Assembly (NCBI GenBank): GCA_016705245.1
Contig: JADIYM010000005.1
Coordinates: 124,001-188,000 of the forward strand
DNA: 64,000 bases
Direction: 5' to 3'
DNA from: Blastocatellia bacterium
GTDB taxonomy: Bacteria > Acidobacteriota > Blastocatellia > UBA7656 > JADIYM01
Part shown: in pieces, positions 17,181 to 25,892 of the stretch
Layout: each line of letters opens with the position of its first letter
Numbering within the stretch: position 1 is the stretch's first letter
The notes under the pieces: model-generated
The model's input: only the letters and a program-made list of their open reading frames with translations
Databases searched by the model: none
What the model was told of the DNA's origin: nothing
Made by a program: the position numbers and the translations under genes

Positions 17181-18605
17181 CTACACGCCTAGCGGCTCCT
17201 TCTCGCGCTGGGCCTTGGTTTCGGCACGCGGCGAGACTTCGATCGGGTAACGGTTCGTGTAGCAGGCGGTGCAATACATCGTGTCGCGCGCGTCGCCGCA
17301 CGCGGCGAGCAGTCCGTCGAGACTCAGGTATCCGAGGCTGTCGGCGCCGACGAACTCGCGAATCTCTTCGACCGTGCGCGACGAGGCGATGAGGTGCTCG
17401 CGCGTCGGCGTGTCGACGCCGTAATAACAGGGCGCGACCGTGGGCGGGCAGCTGATTCGAAGGTGGACTTCGGTTGCGCCCGCCTGCCGCACCATGTTCA
17501 CGATCTTCTTCGACGTGGTTCCGCGGACGATGGAGTCGTCGATGAGGACGACTCGACGTCCGGCGATCAGGTCGATGATCGGGTTGAGCTTTACCTTCAC
17601 GCCAAAGTGGCGGATGGACTGCTTCGGCTCGATGAACGTGCGCCCGACGTAGTGGTTGCGCACGAGGCCGAAGCGGAATTTCATTCCCGACTCTGCCGCG
17701 TAGCCGATCGCCGCGGCGACGCCCGAGTCCGGCACGGGCACGACGATGTCGGCGTTGACCGGATGCTCGCGTGCAAGTGCCTTGCCCATCTTGTGGCGGC
17801 TCTTGTTGACCGACCGGCCGAACACGAGCGAATCGGGACGCGCGAAGTAAACGTGTTCGAAGATGCAGTGAGACGATCGCTCGACCTTCGCGAGCGGGAA
17901 CGAGGACTGCAGGTCGGAGGGGTTACTGCGGTCGATGACGAGGACTTCGCCGGGCTCGATGTCGCGCACGTATTCGGCGTCGATGAGGTCGAACGCACAC
18001 GTCTCGGACGCGACAACCCACGCGCCGTCCAGCACGCCGAGCGCGAGCGGACGGAAGCCTCGCGGGTCGCGCACGACGATGAGTTGCGTCGGCGTCAGGA
18101 AAACCATCGAGTAGGCGCCGTCGATCCCGTTGAACGTTTCGTGGATGGCGCCGACGAGCGAGTTGGCCCGCGAGCGGGCAAGCTTGTGGAGGACGACCTC
18201 GGTGTCGCTCGTCGAAGAGAAGATCGCGCCTTCGAGCTCGAGCTGCTGCCGATGGTCGGCGGCGTCCGGGAGATTGCCGTTGTGGCAGAGGGCTACCTGT
18301 CCGCGATGGCAATCGATGAGGAACGGCTGCGCCTCGCGGAGCGAGACCATGCCGGACGTCGAATACCGGACGTGGCCAATGGCGGCGTCTCCGGGGAGCC
18401 GTGCGAGGCGGTCTTCGTGGAAGATCTCGTTGACGTGCCCCATGCCGCGCTCGGCGTGGAGCACTCGGCCGTCGCTTGTGACGATCCCGGCCGACTCCTG
18501 ACCACGATGCTGGAGGGCGTAGAGCCCGAGATATGTCAGGCGAGCGGCTTCCGGATGTCCCAGAACGCCGAAGACCCCGCATTCCTCACGCAGTTTGTCG
18601 AACAT
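17181..18605 (-). CDS. purF: Amidophosphoribosyltransferase
   Basis: 474 residues from ATG 18605. The propeptide MFDKLREE precedes the catalytic Cys9 of the N-terminal glutaminase (ECGVFGVL). The phosphoribosyltransferase loop is VVLIDDSIVRGTT. Cysteines in SETCAFD, RISCPPTVAPC and YCTACY match the [4Fe-4S] ligands of the Bacillus-type enzyme, so it is probably oxygen-sensitive and cluster-containing. It catalyses the committed step of purine synthesis and is cotranscribed with purM. Confidence 0.97.
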   Translation of the reverse strand: MFDKLREECGVFGVLGHPEAARLTYLGLYALQHRGQESAGIVTSDGRVLHAERGMGHVNEIFHEDRLARLPGDAAIGHVRYSTSGMVSLREAQPFLIDCHRGQVALCHNGNLPDAADHRQQLELEGAIFSSTSDTEVVLHKLARSRANSLVGAIHETFNGIDGAYSMVFLTPTQLIVVRDPRGFRPLALGVLDGAWVVASETCAFDLIDAEYVRDIEPGEVLVIDRSNPSDLQSSFPLAKVERSSHCIFEHVYFARPDSLVFGRSVNKSRHKMGKALAREHPVNADIVVPVPDSGVAAAIGYAAESGMKFRFGLVRNHYVGRTFIEPKQSIRHFGVKVKLNPIIDLIAGRRVVLIDDSIVRGTTSKKIVNMVRQAGATEVHLRISCPPTVAPCYYGVDTPTREHLIASSRTVEEIREFVGADSLGYLSLDGLLAACGDARDTMYCTACYTNRYPIEVSPRAETKAQREKEPLGV

Positions 18606-18703
18606 ACAGCTCCATCGATCGCTCAGTCGAAACACGCCCACCACGGCTGAAATCGGGAGACCCGCGAGAATACCATAACTGGGGCGCTCCCGGCTCAGCG
18701 CCT

Positions 18704-18767
18704 CAGTGTCTCTGTGTGCGAAGCTCTTTTCGACCTTGAAGAGCTTCGCACACAGAGACACTGAGAC
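18704..18767. repeat. Family A hairpin repeat (copy A4)
   Basis: Perfect 27-nt arms (18704-18730, 18741-18767) around a 10-nt loop. The arm has CTCAGTGTCTCTGTGTGCG units ending GAAGCTCTT. It is 24 nt downstream of the pyk stop, between pyk and purF. Confidence 0.9.
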
Positions 18768-18791
18768 ACAGAGAAGAGCTCCGAAGCCTCG

Positions 18792-20219
18792 TTACGCCAG
18801 GTCGCCGACGCGGTGCAGTTTCATCATTGTCGAGGCCGAAACGCCCTCGATGACGCCGGTCACGACGACGACGGCCTCACCTACCTCGGCAACGCCCAGA
18901 TCAACGAGGGACCGGTCGCCTCTCGCCAGCAGATCGTCCGTGCTGTCCGCAAACGATATCGCGTGCGCCTCGACGCCCCACACGGGAGCGAGTTGCCGGC
19001 ACGCACGTTCGTGCGGCGCGAAAGCAATCAGTCGCTGGGAAGGTCGAAGTCCGGCGATGTGCTTCGCCATCGATCCGTGCTCGGTCAGCACGACTATTGC
19101 GCGAGCGCCTATCTCCTCGGCAGCGAGCACGGAGGCCTCGGCTGCGGCGCGCGCGAACGATCCGGACTGCACGCCGGCAAATCGGCCAGGCGTCGGTTGC
19201 GGAGCGACGTCCGATTCCTCGGCGACACGGGCGATCCGGTCCATTGTCTGGATGGCCTCTACGGGGAAGCGGCCCACGGCTGTTTCCCCCGAAAGCATGA
19301 CCGCGTCGGTGCCGTCGAAGATCGCGTTTGCGACATCGGACGCTTCGGCCCGCGTCGGTCGCGGATGCTCGATCATCGACTGCAGCATCTGGGTCGCGGT
19401 GATTACGAAGCGCTCAGAGCGAACGGCGTCGGCGATCATCCGTTTCTGGAGGATGGGAACGGCCTCGGCGGATGTTTCGACGCCCAGGTCGCCGCGAGCC
19501 ACCATGATGCCATCGACGACACGCAGGATCTCACCGAGGTTCTCGACGGCTTCGGGTTTCTCAATCTTAGCGACGAGTGCAACGGACGGATCAGTCGCAG
19601 CGATCAGCTCGCGCGCCGTTCGGCAGTCGGCGGCCGAGCGTACGAACGAGAGGGCTACGAGGTCGACGCCCGCCGCGAGCGCCGCAGCGAGGTCCGCGCG
19701 ATCCTTGTCGGTCACCGAAGCCACCGACAGTCGCACGCCAGGGAAATTGACACCCTTTCGTTCCGAGAGCAGTCCACCGTGTATGACCCGGGCGACGAGC
19801 GTCCCCGTTTCGATCGTCTCGACGCGGAGCTCGATGAGGCCGTCGTCGATGAGAATCCGGGCACCGGGGTGGATCTCCTCCGATAGACGGTCGTACGAGA
19901 CCGAAATGGTATCTGCGGTGCCTTCGATGTCCCCGGCGACGAGGTGAATCAGCGAACCGTCCCTGAGCTCGACCGGTCCGCCGCCGACGAGGCGCCCGGT
20001 CCGGATCTTGGGCCCGCACAGGTCGGCCAGGACGGCGACATTGCGCCGCGCGGCGGCGGCGATCTCGCGAATGAGTGCGATGACCTCTGCGTGTTGCTCG
20101 CGCGTACCGTGAGAGAAGTTGATGCGCGCCACGTCCAGTCCCGCGTCCATGAGGGCGCGCAGGCGCTCGGGCGACTTGCTCGATGGGCCAATGGTGGCGA
20201 CGATCTTTGTCTTGCGCAC
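18792..20219 (-). CDS. pyk: Pyruvate kinase
   Basis: 475 residues, full length. It converts phosphoenolpyruvate and ADP to pyruvate and ATP. Signatures: KIVATIGPSSKSPERL at the N-terminus, RINFSHGTREQHAE, the active-site segment LVAKIEKPEAVENLGEIL, MVARGDLGVE and ATQMLQSMIEHPRPTRAE. A C-terminal domain is present. Hairpin repeats flank both ends, so it is probably monocistronic. Confidence 0.97.
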   Translation of the reverse strand: MRKTKIVATIGPSSKSPERLRALMDAGLDVARINFSHGTREQHAEVIALIREIAAAARRNVAVLADLCGPKIRTGRLVGGGPVELRDGSLIHLVAGDIEGTADTISVSYDRLSEEIHPGARILIDDGLIELRVETIETGTLVARVIHGGLLSERKGVNFPGVRLSVASVTDKDRADLAAALAAGVDLVALSFVRSAADCRTARELIAATDPSVALVAKIEKPEAVENLGEILRVVDGIMVARGDLGVETSAEAVPILQKRMIADAVRSERFVITATQMLQSMIEHPRPTRAEASDVANAIFDGTDAVMLSGETAVGRFPVEAIQTMDRIARVAEESDVAPQPTPGRFAGVQSGSFARAAAEASVLAAEEIGARAIVVLTEHGSMAKHIAGLRPSQRLIAFAPHERACRQLAPVWGVEAHAISFADSTDDLLARGDRSLVDLGVAEVGEAVVVVTGVIEGVSASTMMKLHRVGDLA

Positions 20220-20268
20220 GCCGCGGAGTCTACTGGCGCGGCTGAAGTCCTGCCAGTGACTCTCCTTC

Positions 20269-20363
20269 TCCGCGCCTCAGTGTCTCAGTGTCTCTGCGTG
20301 CGAAGCTCCTCTCAGTGGTCGAAGCGTTTCGCACGCAGAGACACTGAGACACTGAGGCGCGGA
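20269..20363. repeat. Family A hairpin repeat (copy A5)
   Basis: Arms of 38 nt (20269-20306 and 20326-20363) with a single mismatch; units CTCAGTGT/CTCAGTGT/CTCTGCGT then TGCGAAGC. It is 44 nt downstream of the sensor-kinase stop. Confidence 0.9.
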
Positions 20364-20407
20364 CGCGGACGAGCGAGCCGATCCAGAAGTGTTTTCGAAG
20401 CACCTTC

Positions 20408-23400
20408 CTACTCGCCTTCGTTGACCGGACGAGTCGCCGCCGGTCGCCGAAGCGTGACCTCGGTGCCGCCCGGCGGCCGTCGCGTCCACTCGATCGTTGC
20501 GTGGATCATGTCGGCCCTCCACCGCATGTTCCCGAGCCCGCGATGGGGACCGGCCCGCTCCGCGGTTTCATCAAAGCCGACGCCGTCGTCTGCAATACGA
20601 ACAGTCAGGCCTCCATCGTCGTCGACGCGGGCCTCGACCTCGACGTGGGTCGCCTTGCCGTGCCGACACACGTTGCTGACGGCTTCCTGAACGATCCGGT
20701 AGATCTGGATCGGGAGGTCGGAACCTGGCTCGAAACGTTCCTCCAGCCGATCCGAGCACGTCACCGTCGCCGTGAATCGACTGTCCGACGGCACTTCGGA
20801 CTGCGCCTGGGTCACCAGCCACTCGAGCGCCGGCCCGAGGCCGAGGTTCGAAAGCGCCGACGGGCTAAGGTCTTCGCAGATGCGACGGATCTCGCCCGAT
20901 ACTTCTTCGATTCGCTGCCGCAGCTCACCCGGACGAGGCGAGACGTCGGCGATGGGCGCGGGCAACTTGTCCGCGAGCAGCATGAGACGTCGCAGGTCCG
21001 CCAGTGTCTGGTCGTGCAGGTCTCTCGCGATGCGGCTGCGCTCGCGCTCGGTCTCGCGGGCTACGCTGAGCCGAGTTTCGGCCAGCTCCACGTTCGCTGC
21101 CCGAAGCGCCGCGTTCTTGCGGGCAATCATCCGGTTCTGAATCGCGCCCCACGCGAGTGCGAGCACCGCGAGCAGAAGCAGTGACGCCAGCCCGGTCGTG
21201 GCCCACGGAAACGGAGCTCGCTCGACGGTGATTAGCACACCACGACCATCCGACGCGACGAGGTCGTTGTCGAACGCGACCGAGTCGATCCGGTACTGTC
21301 CGGGCTCGAGCCGGTCGAGCGAGATCTTTCCGTCGCGGACGAGTCCGTGCGTGACTTCGGTTCCTCGTGCGTCCGTGACGACGTAGCCGTACTGGAACTG
21401 GCCGCGAAACGTACGTGTGCTCGTCGCGAAGAGCTCGAGGACGATGCTGCGTTGCGGGTAGGAGAGCACGATGCCCGATTTTGCCTCGCTGGATGCGATC
21501 ACGCGGTTGGCCAGCGCGCCGGCAACGTCGATGACGGGAGCGACGCTCGAGGTCTGGTAGGTCGTCAGTCCTCGGCTCGTGCCGAGGAGCGCCGCGAAGG
21601 ATCGGCCGTCGGCACCAGGCACCACGTCGACGGCAAAGGTGACATCGGACGGCAGCCCACGCTCCTCGTCGATCCGCGTCTCGAGCCATCCAAATCTATC
21701 GTCCCACGCGACAAGAACGACGCCGCGGTTCGCCGTCGCGCAGAGCGCCGACCGGGCGCCGATGGGAGCGACGGATCGTACGTCGCAATCGGCAAGAATC
21801 CGCGCTTCCACCGATCCGTCACGAACGACGAGACCGACATTCGTCGCGAACCAGAGAGTGGCGGACTCTGAGCCGGCAATGCCGTAGACCGTCTGGCCAG
21901 CGAGGGACTCGCTCTCGACATTTGCGAGTCCAGTACTGGTGCACCGGAACGCGCCACGTCCGGCTGTACCGATCCACATCGCCTGTCCATCATCGACGTG
22001 AATGCAGACGATGTCTCGAATGGCGTCGCCGGCGCCGATGAAGTCGACGGATCGCAAATCGTCGCCGTCGAGCCGAAGGAGGCCCGCCCCGAACGTCCCG
22101 ATGTACGTCGCGCCGTCGGAGACCGCAACGGCACGGGCCCGTAAGTCGCCGGACGCGACCTTGGCGTCGACGGGGGTGAAAGCGGGAATTCCGGCGCGAC
22201 CCGGGACGGCCGCAAAGAGACCCTGCTGTGTGGCGGCGACCAATCGTCCGTCCGGGGTTGCCTCGACGTCATAGACCGTTTTTCCGTCAAGACTCGCGAC
22301 GGAAGCGAGCGACGCTGCCGTTTCGCCAGCCGCAAGGCCACGGTTGGTTCCTATCCAAAGCAGGCCTGCGGCACGCGAGATCGATCGGACGACGTCGCCG
22401 TTCGCGTCGCCTCCGACCACACGCGTCTCGGGACCCCGGCGATCGAATCGGGACGCCCCGCGGTCGCCGCCAAACCAGACGACGCCTTCGCGGTCCGTAA
22501 AGCTGCAGCGCAGGGCATCTGAACGAAGCCCGCCGATCGTGCCAGCAAAGGTCTCGTGACGCTCGATGCCGGCCGTGGACACGAAGTACGCGCCCCCGGC
22601 GGCAGTCGCGACCCAGCACGTGCCGGGGTCGCCCACGCCGAGTCCGGTAACTGCGCCGACTTCGGTCGAGACGGTTGAGAGGCGGTTGTCGCGATCGAGC
22701 CGGTGGATGGCGCCCTGACGCGACCCGGTCGCGGTGCCGATCCAGAGACTTCCGTCCGATGGGTCGACGGCGAGCGCGGTGACACCGGTCGAAAGCCCAC
22801 TCACGACCGGGACGGCGCTGCCGTCGACGAACCGAAGCAGTCCGCGACTGCGGCTGGCAACATAGAAGTTGCCGTCGCGGGAGACGATCGAGGCGATGTC
22901 GGGCACCCAGTCCTCCGCCTGCGCCTTGATCTCAGCCTCGTGTGACCAGGGCGCGAGCGGAGCGAGAATGCGATTGGGCGGAGCGGCAAGCCACAGCCGG
23001 TTGTCCGTGCTTGCAGCGAGGATCGTGGTTGATCGAGACGGGTCCAAACCGACGGCGCAAAAGGAGGTCTCGCCACCGCCCGCGACGAAGCTTGCCGATT
23101 CGCGGTCAATCTCGAAGAGTCCGGCATCGGTGGCTGCGAGCACACGGCCTTCGGCAAGCGGAACAAGGGCCGCCACACGTTTCGGGTCCGAGTTTCCGAG
23201 TCCGAAGATCCGCGTTCCCCGGCCGTCCTGCACGGCGAGTCCGCGGTCGGTTGCGAACCAGACGGCGCCATCCGTTGACTGACAGATGGCGTTGACGACG
23301 TCGGACGGCATCCCATCGACCATCGACACCGATCCCCACTCGCGATGATTGGCGGCCGCGACTTCCGGCGATCGAACGACTGGCCGCGTCGCCATCGGTC

Positions 23401-23596
23401 CGGGGGCCGCCGCGACGGCCATGGAGCAAACGAGGAGTGCCACCGCGACCGTGCTGCCAGGAAATCCGCTGCCAAGTCCGACCCGCTCGCTATCGCTCGC
23501 GGTACTGATCTCCTGTCGACCGACTGTGTATTTCGAGACACGCTTGGCCAATGCCCACCTGCGCCATCTTGGGAACCTGCGATTTATCCGGCGCAC
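20408..23596 (-). CDS. Beta-propeller (Reg_prop/Y_Y_Y) sensor histidine kinase, NarL-type
   Basis: 1062 residues from a GTG at 23596, 4 nt after the response-regulator stop. An exported propeller has repeated blades (GAVWFATDRGLAVQDG, GVVWFGGDRGASRFDRRG, GLLWIGTNRGLAAGE). A Y_Y_Y domain near 720-800, one transmembrane helix near 810 and a HisKA_3 domain with His861 in ARDLHDQTL follow. The HATPase domain has GVGFDETAERAGPHRGLGNM. The first 65 residues are unusual: repeat B encodes [11 protein letters not shown] before the signal-like hydrophobic stretch, so a start after the repeat cannot be excluded. Ligand unknown; such kinases often control polysaccharide use. Confidence 0.88.
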   Translation of the reverse strand: MRRINRRFPRWRRWALAKRVSKYTVGRQEISTASDSERVGLGSGFPGSTVAVALLVCSMAVAAAPGPMATRPVVRSPEVAAANHREWGSVSMVDGMPSDVVNAICQSTDGAVWFATDRGLAVQDGRGTRIFGLGNSDPKRVAALVPLAEGRVLAATDAGLFEIDRESASFVAGGGETSFCAVGLDPSRSTTILAASTDNRLWLAAPPNRILAPLAPWSHEAEIKAQAEDWVPDIASIVSRDGNFYVASRSRGLLRFVDGSAVPVVSGLSTGVTALAVDPSDGSLWIGTATGSRQGAIHRLDRDNRLSTVSTEVGAVTGLGVGDPGTCWVATAAGGAYFVSTAGIERHETFAGTIGGLRSDALRCSFTDREGVVWFGGDRGASRFDRRGPETRVVGGDANGDVVRSISRAAGLLWIGTNRGLAAGETAASLASVASLDGKTVYDVEATPDGRLVAATQQGLFAAVPGRAGIPAFTPVDAKVASGDLRARAVAVSDGATYIGTFGAGLLRLDGDDLRSVDFIGAGDAIRDIVCIHVDDGQAMWIGTAGRGAFRCTSTGLANVESESLAGQTVYGIAGSESATLWFATNVGLVVRDGSVEARILADCDVRSVAPIGARSALCATANRGVVLVAWDDRFGWLETRIDEERGLPSDVTFAVDVVPGADGRSFAALLGTSRGLTTYQTSSVAPVIDVAGALANRVIASSEAKSGIVLSYPQRSIVLELFATSTRTFRGQFQYGYVVTDARGTEVTHGLVRDGKISLDRLEPGQYRIDSVAFDNDLVASDGRGVLITVERAPFPWATTGLASLLLLAVLALAWGAIQNRMIARKNAALRAANVELAETRLSVARETERERSRIARDLHDQTLADLRRLMLLADKLPAPIADVSPRPGELRQRIEEVSGEIRRICEDLSPSALSNLGLGPALEWLVTQAQSEVPSDSRFTATVTCSDRLEERFEPGSDLPIQIYRIVQEAVSNVCRHGKATHVEVEARVDDDGGLTVRIADDGVGFDETAERAGPHRGLGNMRWRADMIHATIEWTRRPPGGTEVTLRRPAATRPVNEGE
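23482..23513 (-). repeat. Family B repeat, single copy in the 5' part of a kinase gene
   Basis: On the minus strand it reads GAGATCAGTACCGCGAGCGA followed by TAGCGAGCGGGT. If the GTG at 23596 is the true start it is translated as [11 protein letters not shown], the same frame as the copy inside ftsY. Confidence 0.82.
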
Positions 23597-23600
23597 GCGG

Positions 23601-24365
23601 CTAATGGCCCTTCACCACGGGTTCGGCGGCAAAGCGTTTTCGATCGCGCGTTATCCACTCGTCAAGCTCAGCCGAAGCCTTCTCGAGCTCGTCGTCGTTG
23701 ATGAGCCCGCGCCGCAGCGCCTCGAAAAACGCGCGGGTCCGGACGTTGTACGCAAGCTTGTCGTAGGCGGCATCCGCCGTGCCGGCGGAGTGCGACGGGA
23801 AGAGCTTCTCGTAAAGCGTCGCGAGGCGGCTTTCGACGCCGCGGATGGACAGCTTGCATTTCCGCGAGATGGTCCAGTTCGACAGACCCAGCGCGAGGTA
23901 GTAGAGCGCTTCGGCCTCGAACTCGGTGAGCAGCGGTTGCTTGAACGAGTCCTTGAACGCCGGATCGATCATGTCGGCGCCGTCCTCGAGGACGGCGGCG
24001 ATGAAGCGCAGCAACCGTGGCTCGGGATTGTTCTTGTCGATGAAGCCGTAGGGCGGCTGCGGGTCGACGGTTTTCACGATCTTGCGGATCTCGGTGATGT
24101 AGATCTCGTGCGGGAACTGGGTCCAGAAGATGATCCGCGCCGACGGGAAACCCTTCCAGATGGCGCGCGCGGCCTTGACGCCCGACGTGCCCGGCATCTG
24201 GATGTCGAGGACGCAGAGGTCCGGCCGATGCTCGAGTGCCATCTCGACGGTTGAGAGACCGTCGCCGGCCTCGAGAATTGGCCCGAACGCGGGGAACTCG
24301 CGCGCGAGCAGATCCCGCATGTAGGTCCGCTGGGCGACGTTGTCCTCGGCGACGAGAATCGGCAT
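23601..24365 (-). CDS. NarL/FixJ-family response regulator
   Basis: 254 residues. The receiver domain has acidic residues in VAEDN, phospho-acceptor Asp54 in VLDIQMPG and the conserved Lys in GFIDKNNPE. A LuxR-type helix-turn-helix spans about 160-215 (EALYYLALGLSNWTISRKCKLS, IRGVESRLATLYEKL); a 40-residue helical tail follows. It is directly upstream of, and almost contiguous with, the histidine kinase and forms a two-component system with it. Confidence 0.92.
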   Translation of the reverse strand: MPILVAEDNVAQRTYMRDLLAREFPAFGPILEAGDGLSTVEMALEHRPDLCVLDIQMPGTSGVKAARAIWKGFPSARIIFWTQFPHEIYITEIRKIVKTVDPQPPYGFIDKNNPEPRLLRFIAAVLEDGADMIDPAFKDSFKQPLLTEFEAEALYYLALGLSNWTISRKCKLSIRGVESRLATLYEKLFPSHSAGTADAAYDKLAYNVRTRAFFEALRRGLINDDELEKASAELDEWITRDRKRFAAEPVVKGH

Positions 24366-24379
24366 CGGTGGCTCCGGGC

Positions 24380-24463
24380 ATCAGTACCGCGCGCGGTAGC
24401 GCACGGGTAAACCGCGAGATCCGTCCGATCGAGCAGACCCGTGCGCTACCGCGTACGGTACTG
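24380..24463. repeat. Family B repeat, inverted pair
   Basis: A variant copy (ATCAGTACCGCGCGCGGTAG, 24380-24408) faces its inverse (24437-24463) across 28 nt. It lies in the 276-nt gap between the response regulator and the divergent DUF3142-like gene, 14 nt from the regulator ATG. The rest of the gap holds no clear promoter. Confidence 0.75.
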
Positions 24464-24641
24464 TGACGTGCGGCGCCGTGCAGAACGCCCGCTGGCATTA
24501 CACGCCGCAGGGCGGGACAGGTCAATGTGGGTACCCACAGCGTTCGTGACCGGGGAGCCGTTTTTAACAGCGTGCGCAGCCGCGTACGACGTCCGAATTG
24601 GCCTCGTGGTGGGATTCGGGCACTGGGATGACACTGCGGAC

Positions 24642-25842
24642 ATGAGCCGTCCCGCACATCCGTCGCCGACTCCCCTCGAGCGTCCAGACTTCGTGCCCCA
24701 GAGGATCGATCGCGCCAGTCGCGGTCGGGGCGTCACGATGTTGCTGTTGCTTACCGTCGTCGTGTGTGCGGGATGGAGCCTCGTTTTATCCGACCGGCAG
24801 GTGCGAGCTGCGTCCGACACGCCGGTTGCCTTCTGGTCGTGGCGCCGCGAGCTGCCCGAACAGTCCGTCGTCGATCGCGCGGTCACGGCGACCGGTGCGC
24901 AGACGCTGTTCGTACGTGCCGGGACGCTCCATTCCGGCCACACCGGGCTCACTCGGATCCGCGAGACAACGGGACCGTGTCCGATCGGGATCGACGTGCA
25001 CTTCGTCTACAACGCGACGCCGGAACTGCTCGAGGAGTTCGAGACGACCGGGGTCGCGGATCTGGCCGGTGCAATCGTCGACGCCTACGAGCTCGACGCC
25101 GCACGCTCCATCGAAGCCGGGAGCGCGGTCTGCGGTATGCAGCTCGACCTCGACGTGCCGACGCGGCTCCTGCCCCGATATGGAGAGCTGCTGCGGGCGG
25201 TCGACGCGAGGCTGCCGGAAGGCTCGCAGCTTTCGGTGACAGGGCTGCCGACGTGGATGACGTCAAAGGATCTGCCGACGATGCTCGAGCCCGTCGACTT
25301 CTGGATTCCGCAGTTCTACGGCGGCACGGTTCCGCGCGACGTGCGCGACACGACGCCGATTGCGGCCGTCGACCAGGTGCGCGCCGGCGTGCGCCGCGCG
25401 AGCCGGCTCGGGAAGCCGTTCTTCGCCGGCCTGGCGGCGTACGGATACACGCTTCAGTTCAACTCGGACGGCTCGCTGCGGGCGCTGCACGGGAGGGTGG
25501 ATCCGGCGCGTTGCGAGAAGCTACGACGTCGAGGTCGTCGTCGATAGCGACTCGCCCGATTCGGTTTCCAACGGGCGAGTCACATACCGTGTCCTTACGG
25601 CGAGCGTGCTCGACGAAATGCGGGTTGCGCCGGGTGATTTCCTGGTCGTCGAGACGCCGTCGTCCGCAGTCCTGCGTGCGAGCGCCCGAGCTGCGCGCGA
25701 GGAAGGCGGCGGAGCGCTTCTCGGGCTCTGCGTGTTCCGGTTGCCGGAGCCCGGCGATCGGTCCGTCCTGCGTATGGCATCGATCGCCGCGGCGCTCGCC
25801 GATCGCGATCCGGTCGAGGAAGTCCGAGGTGTCGGTCGATGA
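24642..25842 (+). CDS. Exported DUF3142-like protein, frameshifted as given
   Basis: From ATG 24642 (ATG 24738 also possible, directly before the hydrophobic MLLLLTVVVCAGWSLVL). The body resembles the DUF3142 TIM-barrel-like family: VAFWSWRRELPEQ, CPIGIDVHFVYNA, CGMQLDLDVP, LSVTGLPTWM, DFWIPQFYGGTVP. As written it stops at 25547. A surplus base near 25505-25512 moves reading to RSYDVEVVVDSDSPDS and on to a TGA at 25840-25842, giving about 400 residues. The function of the family is not established. Confidence 0.7.
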
Positions 25843-25892
25843 GTGGCGAACCGGGCTCGGTTTCGCCGAAAGTTGCGCATTGAGGTCAAACC

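Noticed and set aside
18600..18761. Longer PurF start at 18761
   Set aside because: The extra 52 residues are encoded by repeat A4 and intergenic sequence; the ATG at 18605 gives the standard propeptide before the catalytic Cys.
25839..25883. 14-codon frame between the DUF3142-like gene and the following gene
   Set aside because: Too short to support, no ribosome site or conserved feature; the ATG/TGA overlap can be chance.
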